Made by a program: the position numbers and the translations under genes
In this document: piece after piece, positions 62,099-64,000 of the stretch
Position numbering within the stretch: the stretch's first letter is position 1
Layout of the letters: each line of letters starts with the position of its first letter
Source of the DNA: an uncultured beta proteobacterium
GTDB taxonomy: Bacteria > Pseudomonadota > Gammaproteobacteria > Burkholderiales > Burkholderiaceae_C
Reading direction: 5' to 3'
Assembly: GCA_903869595.1 (NCBI GenBank)
Contig: CAIPZV010000033.1
Coordinates: forward strand, 1 to 64,000
DNA: 64,000 nucleotides
Notes under the pieces: model-generated
What the model was told of the DNA's origin: nothing
Database searches by the model: none
The model's input: only the letters and a program-made list of their open reading frames with translations

Positions 62099-62911
62099 AT
62101 GAAATCCGCCATATCCTCCCTGATCGACCTGCAAACTTACCCGCTAGACCAGTCCAACTCGCCTGCCTGGCAGGCCTTGGTGCAGCGATGTCGCGCTCAA
62201 TTGGACGGGGCTGGCATGTTTGAATTGCCCGGATTTTTAAAGCCCCAGGCACTGGCTGATTGCGTGGCGACGATTACGCCGCGTATGGCCAGTGCGTCGG
62301 CAGAGATACGCCGCGAGCACAATATTTATTTTTTGGATCGGGTGGAGGGCCTGCCCGATGACCACCCGGCGCTCAAAAAAATCACGACTATCAACCACAC
62401 GCTGTGCGCCGACCAACTGCGCGACACGCCGCTGACCGAGGTGTACGAGTGGCCGCCTTTCCGGGAATTTATCGCGGCGACCATGCAATTGCCGGTATTG
62501 CATTTAATGGATGACGAACTGGCCCGCATCAACGTCCTGAGCTACCGCCCTGGCGAAGCGCTCAACTGGCATTTCGATCGGTCCGAGTTCACCACTACCT
62601 TGCTTTTGCAGCGCGCGGGTCAGGACGGTGTTTTTCAATACCGGCGCGGTTTGCGCACCGACATCGACCCCAACTACCAAGGTGTCGCCCGCATGCTGAC
62701 CGGCCAGGACCCCGAGGTAATAAGCGCCGACCTGGCGCCAGGCGCCCTCAATGTTTTTCGTGGCCGCAATACCGCCCACCGCGTCACCACCGTAGGCGGC
62801 GACCAGGAGCGCCTGGTGGCCGTGTTTTCTTTGTACGAAAAATCGGGCGTGCGGTTTACAGAAGCCGAAAACCTGGGTTTTTACAAGCGGGCGCGGGCGC
62901 TGCCTGCCTGA
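62099..62911 (+). CDS. 2-oxoglutarate/Fe(II) oxygenase
   Basis: A 270-residue double-stranded beta-helix oxygenase. Iron ligands are in LNWHFDRSEF (His-x-Asp) and NTAHRVTTV (His), with RLVAVFSLY giving the 2-oxoglutarate Arg. The N-terminal half is helical and family-specific. The substrate is unknown. It stands alone, divergent from the GFA gene. Confidence 0.78.
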   Translation: MKSAISSLIDLQTYPLDQSNSPAWQALVQRCRAQLDGAGMFELPGFLKPQALADCVATITPRMASASAEIRREHNIYFLDRVEGLPDDHPALKKITTINHTLCADQLRDTPLTEVYEWPPFREFIAATMQLPVLHLMDDELARINVLSYRPGEALNWHFDRSEFTTTLLLQRAGQDGVFQYRRGLRTDIDPNYQGVARMLTGQDPEVISADLAPGALNVFRGRNTAHRVTTVGGDQERLVAVFSLYEKSGVRFTEAENLGFYKRARALPA

Positions 62912-62987
62912 AAACCGTACCGAAAGCGCGTCTTCAAGCGCGATGTGGAAAAGGCGAATAAGGTCAGTTATAGAGAAGTTACTATGA

Positions 62988-63030
62988 TTTATCAAAGTTA
63001 TCGTTAATTTTGATAAACTAAGATAACTTT
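62988..63030. promoter_or_regulatory. two overlapping perfect inverted repeats upstream of the AAA ATPase
   Basis: TTTATCAAA (62988-62996) pairs with TTTGATAAA (63009-63017), and AAAGTTATC (62994-63002) pairs with GATAACTTT (63022-63030); the two nine-base repeats overlap by three bases. They end five bases before the ATG. They could be operators for a repressor or mutually exclusive RNA hairpins controlling translation. The surrounding 60 bases are very AT-rich and likely contain the promoter. Confidence 0.5.
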
Positions 63031-63035
63031 CCTAT

Positions 63036-64000
63036 ATGAACCCCCTAAACAACCCTTTTTCACCCGGCGCTGGCAATCAACCGCCCGAATTGGCCGGGCG
63101 CGCCGATTTATTGCGTACCGTGGAGATTCTTCTGGCGCGCGTGAAAGCCGGTCGCAGTGAACAGAGTATGTTCATGGTGGGGCTGCGGGGGGTGGGTAAA
63201 ACCGTTTTGCTCAATCGCGTGCGCGAAATGGCTGAGGGGCAGGGCTACCAGGCCTTGTTGATTGAGGCGCATGAAAGCAAGTCTTTGCCACTGCTTTTGC
63301 TCCCGCCCTTGCGCCAAACTTTGTTCGCGCTGGACCGCATGCACAACGTGAGTCAAAAGGTCAAGCGCGGCCTGCGCGTGCTGCGCAGCTTTATCGGGGC
63401 CGTCAAACTCAAAGTAGGCGATGCCGAGTTTGGTTTGGACATAGACCCAGAAACGGGCTCTGCAGACAGCGGCGACTTGGAGGCAGACTTGGCCGAGCTA
63501 TTTGTGGCGGTGGGCGAAGCTGCGGCGGACCGGGCCACCGGTGTCGCAGTCATTATTGATGAGCTGCAATACATGAGCGAAATCGAAATGAGCGCCCTGA
63601 TTATGGCCATACACAAGGTCTCGCAACGCGGTTTGCCGCTGGTGTTAATCGGCGCAGGCTTGCCGCAATTGGTGGGTTTGGCGGGCAAATCGAAGTCTTA
63701 TGCGGAGCGATTGTTCACTTACCCGGAGGTCGGTGCGCTCTCATTCAAAGACGCTTCACTCGCCTTACAAGGCCCGGTTGAGACACAAGGCGTGGCGTTT
63801 ACGCCGGAGGCGTTAGCGGAAGTATTTCGGGTGACCCAGGGCTATCCTTATTTTTTGCAGGAATGGGGCTACCAGTCTTGGAACATGGCGCAGACCTCAC
63901 CCATCGATTTGCCGCTTATTTTGGAAACTAACCGCGCGTCCACGGCCCGCTTGGACCAAAGTTTTTTTCGGGTACGGTTTGACAGGTTGACTCCGCGCGA
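63036..64000 (+). CDS. AAA ATPase (AAA_16-like), incomplete at window end
   Basis: The open frame from ATG 63036 runs past the last base, giving at least 321 residues. It has Walker A VGLRGVGKTVLL, Walker B VAVIIDELQYM and a sensor-like LPLVLIGAGLPQL, the pattern of stand-alone ATP-binding proteins with an Orc1/Cdc6-like fold. Such genes often belong to mobile or TA-like units; function unknown. No clear ribosome site; overlapping inverted repeats lie directly upstream. Confidence 0.8.
   Translation, partial: MNPLNNPFSPGAGNQPPELAGRADLLRTVEILLARVKAGRSEQSMFMVGLRGVGKTVLLNRVREMAEGQGYQALLIEAHESKSLPLLLLPPLRQTLFALDRMHNVSQKVKRGLRVLRSFIGAVKLKVGDAEFGLDIDPETGSADSGDLEADLAELFVAVGEAAADRATGVAVIIDELQYMSEIEMSALIMAIHKVSQRGLPLVLIGAGLPQLVGLAGKSKSYAERLFTYPEVGALSFKDASLALQGPVETQGVAFTPEALAEVFRVTQGYPYFLQEWGYQSWNMAQTSPIDLPLILETNRASTARLDQSFFRVRFDRLTPR

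Noticed and set aside
1..64000. tRNA, rRNA or CRISPR array
   Set aside because: I scanned the intergenic gaps by eye and saw no cloverleaf-like conserved arms, no rRNA cores and no regularly spaced repeats; a tRNAscan or CRISPR-finder run would settle this.

Overview
The window is GC-rich, densely packed Gram-negative chromosome. The gene repertoire points to a betaproteobacterium of the order Burkholderiales, probably Comamonadaceae: an AapJQMP-type amino acid transporter, a thiolase and 3-hydroxybutyrate dehydrogenase of the kind used with polyhydroxybutyrate, a Gram-negative RelA lacking hydrolase residues, YaeQ, and split ispD/ispF. This is recognition of protein families, not a database match. 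I saw no rRNA, tRNA or CRISPR array.

Layout. 1-271: right end of an IS256-family element that has cut off the 3' end of a vapB antitoxin gene. 346-5888: nth with a VOC protein, a PLP aminotransferase, and divergent galU and ugd (UDP-glucose to UDP-glucuronate) with a coupled Cys-rich membrane protein. 5892-11517: an envelope or lipid neighbourhood with a GT4 glycosyltransferase, an Mpo1-like membrane protein, a membrane-anchored class III aminotransferase, phosphatidylserine decarboxylase and an LpxH-like phosphoesterase. 11670-16774: 5'-nucleotidase, alpha/beta hydrolase, DUF3820 protein, serine/threonine dehydratase-like enzyme and an AT-richer fliB-type methylase. 17032-28347: serB, vapBC, mfd, ispD, a second toxin-antitoxin (TA) pair, ispF, 3-hydroxybutyrate dehydrogenase, a hydrolase and relA. 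28361-35348: upp, a beta-propeller protein, alpha-carbonic anhydrase, an EamA exporter, gloA, a cupin, a Phd/RelE TA pair and an omega-aminotransferase. 35494-44341: rhlE, ettA, an acyl-CoA synthetase, then an amino-acid adenylation enzyme, a free carrier protein and an MBOAT-like membrane protein. 44661-53651: EamA exporter, flavin reductase, aapPMQJ, acyl-CoA ligase and serine hydrolase. 53689-64000: oxidoreductase, an AT-richer island with a DNA adenine methylase overlapping an OLD-like ATPase/TOPRIM protein plus an orphan AbrB antitoxin, two 2-oxoglutarate oxygenases, thiolase, SDR, YaeQ, GFA protein and the start of an AAA ATPase that runs off the window.

Two loci look most worth study. 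The first is the adenylation enzyme + carrier protein + MBOAT-like protein (40976-44341), which has the parts list of a DltA/DltC/DltB D-alanylation machine but no DltD and no teichoic acid acceptor. The second is the methylase + OLD-like nuclease pair (54991-57577), a plausible defence or restriction module. A recurring theme is TA modules sitting between housekeeping genes, most strikingly between ispD and ispF.
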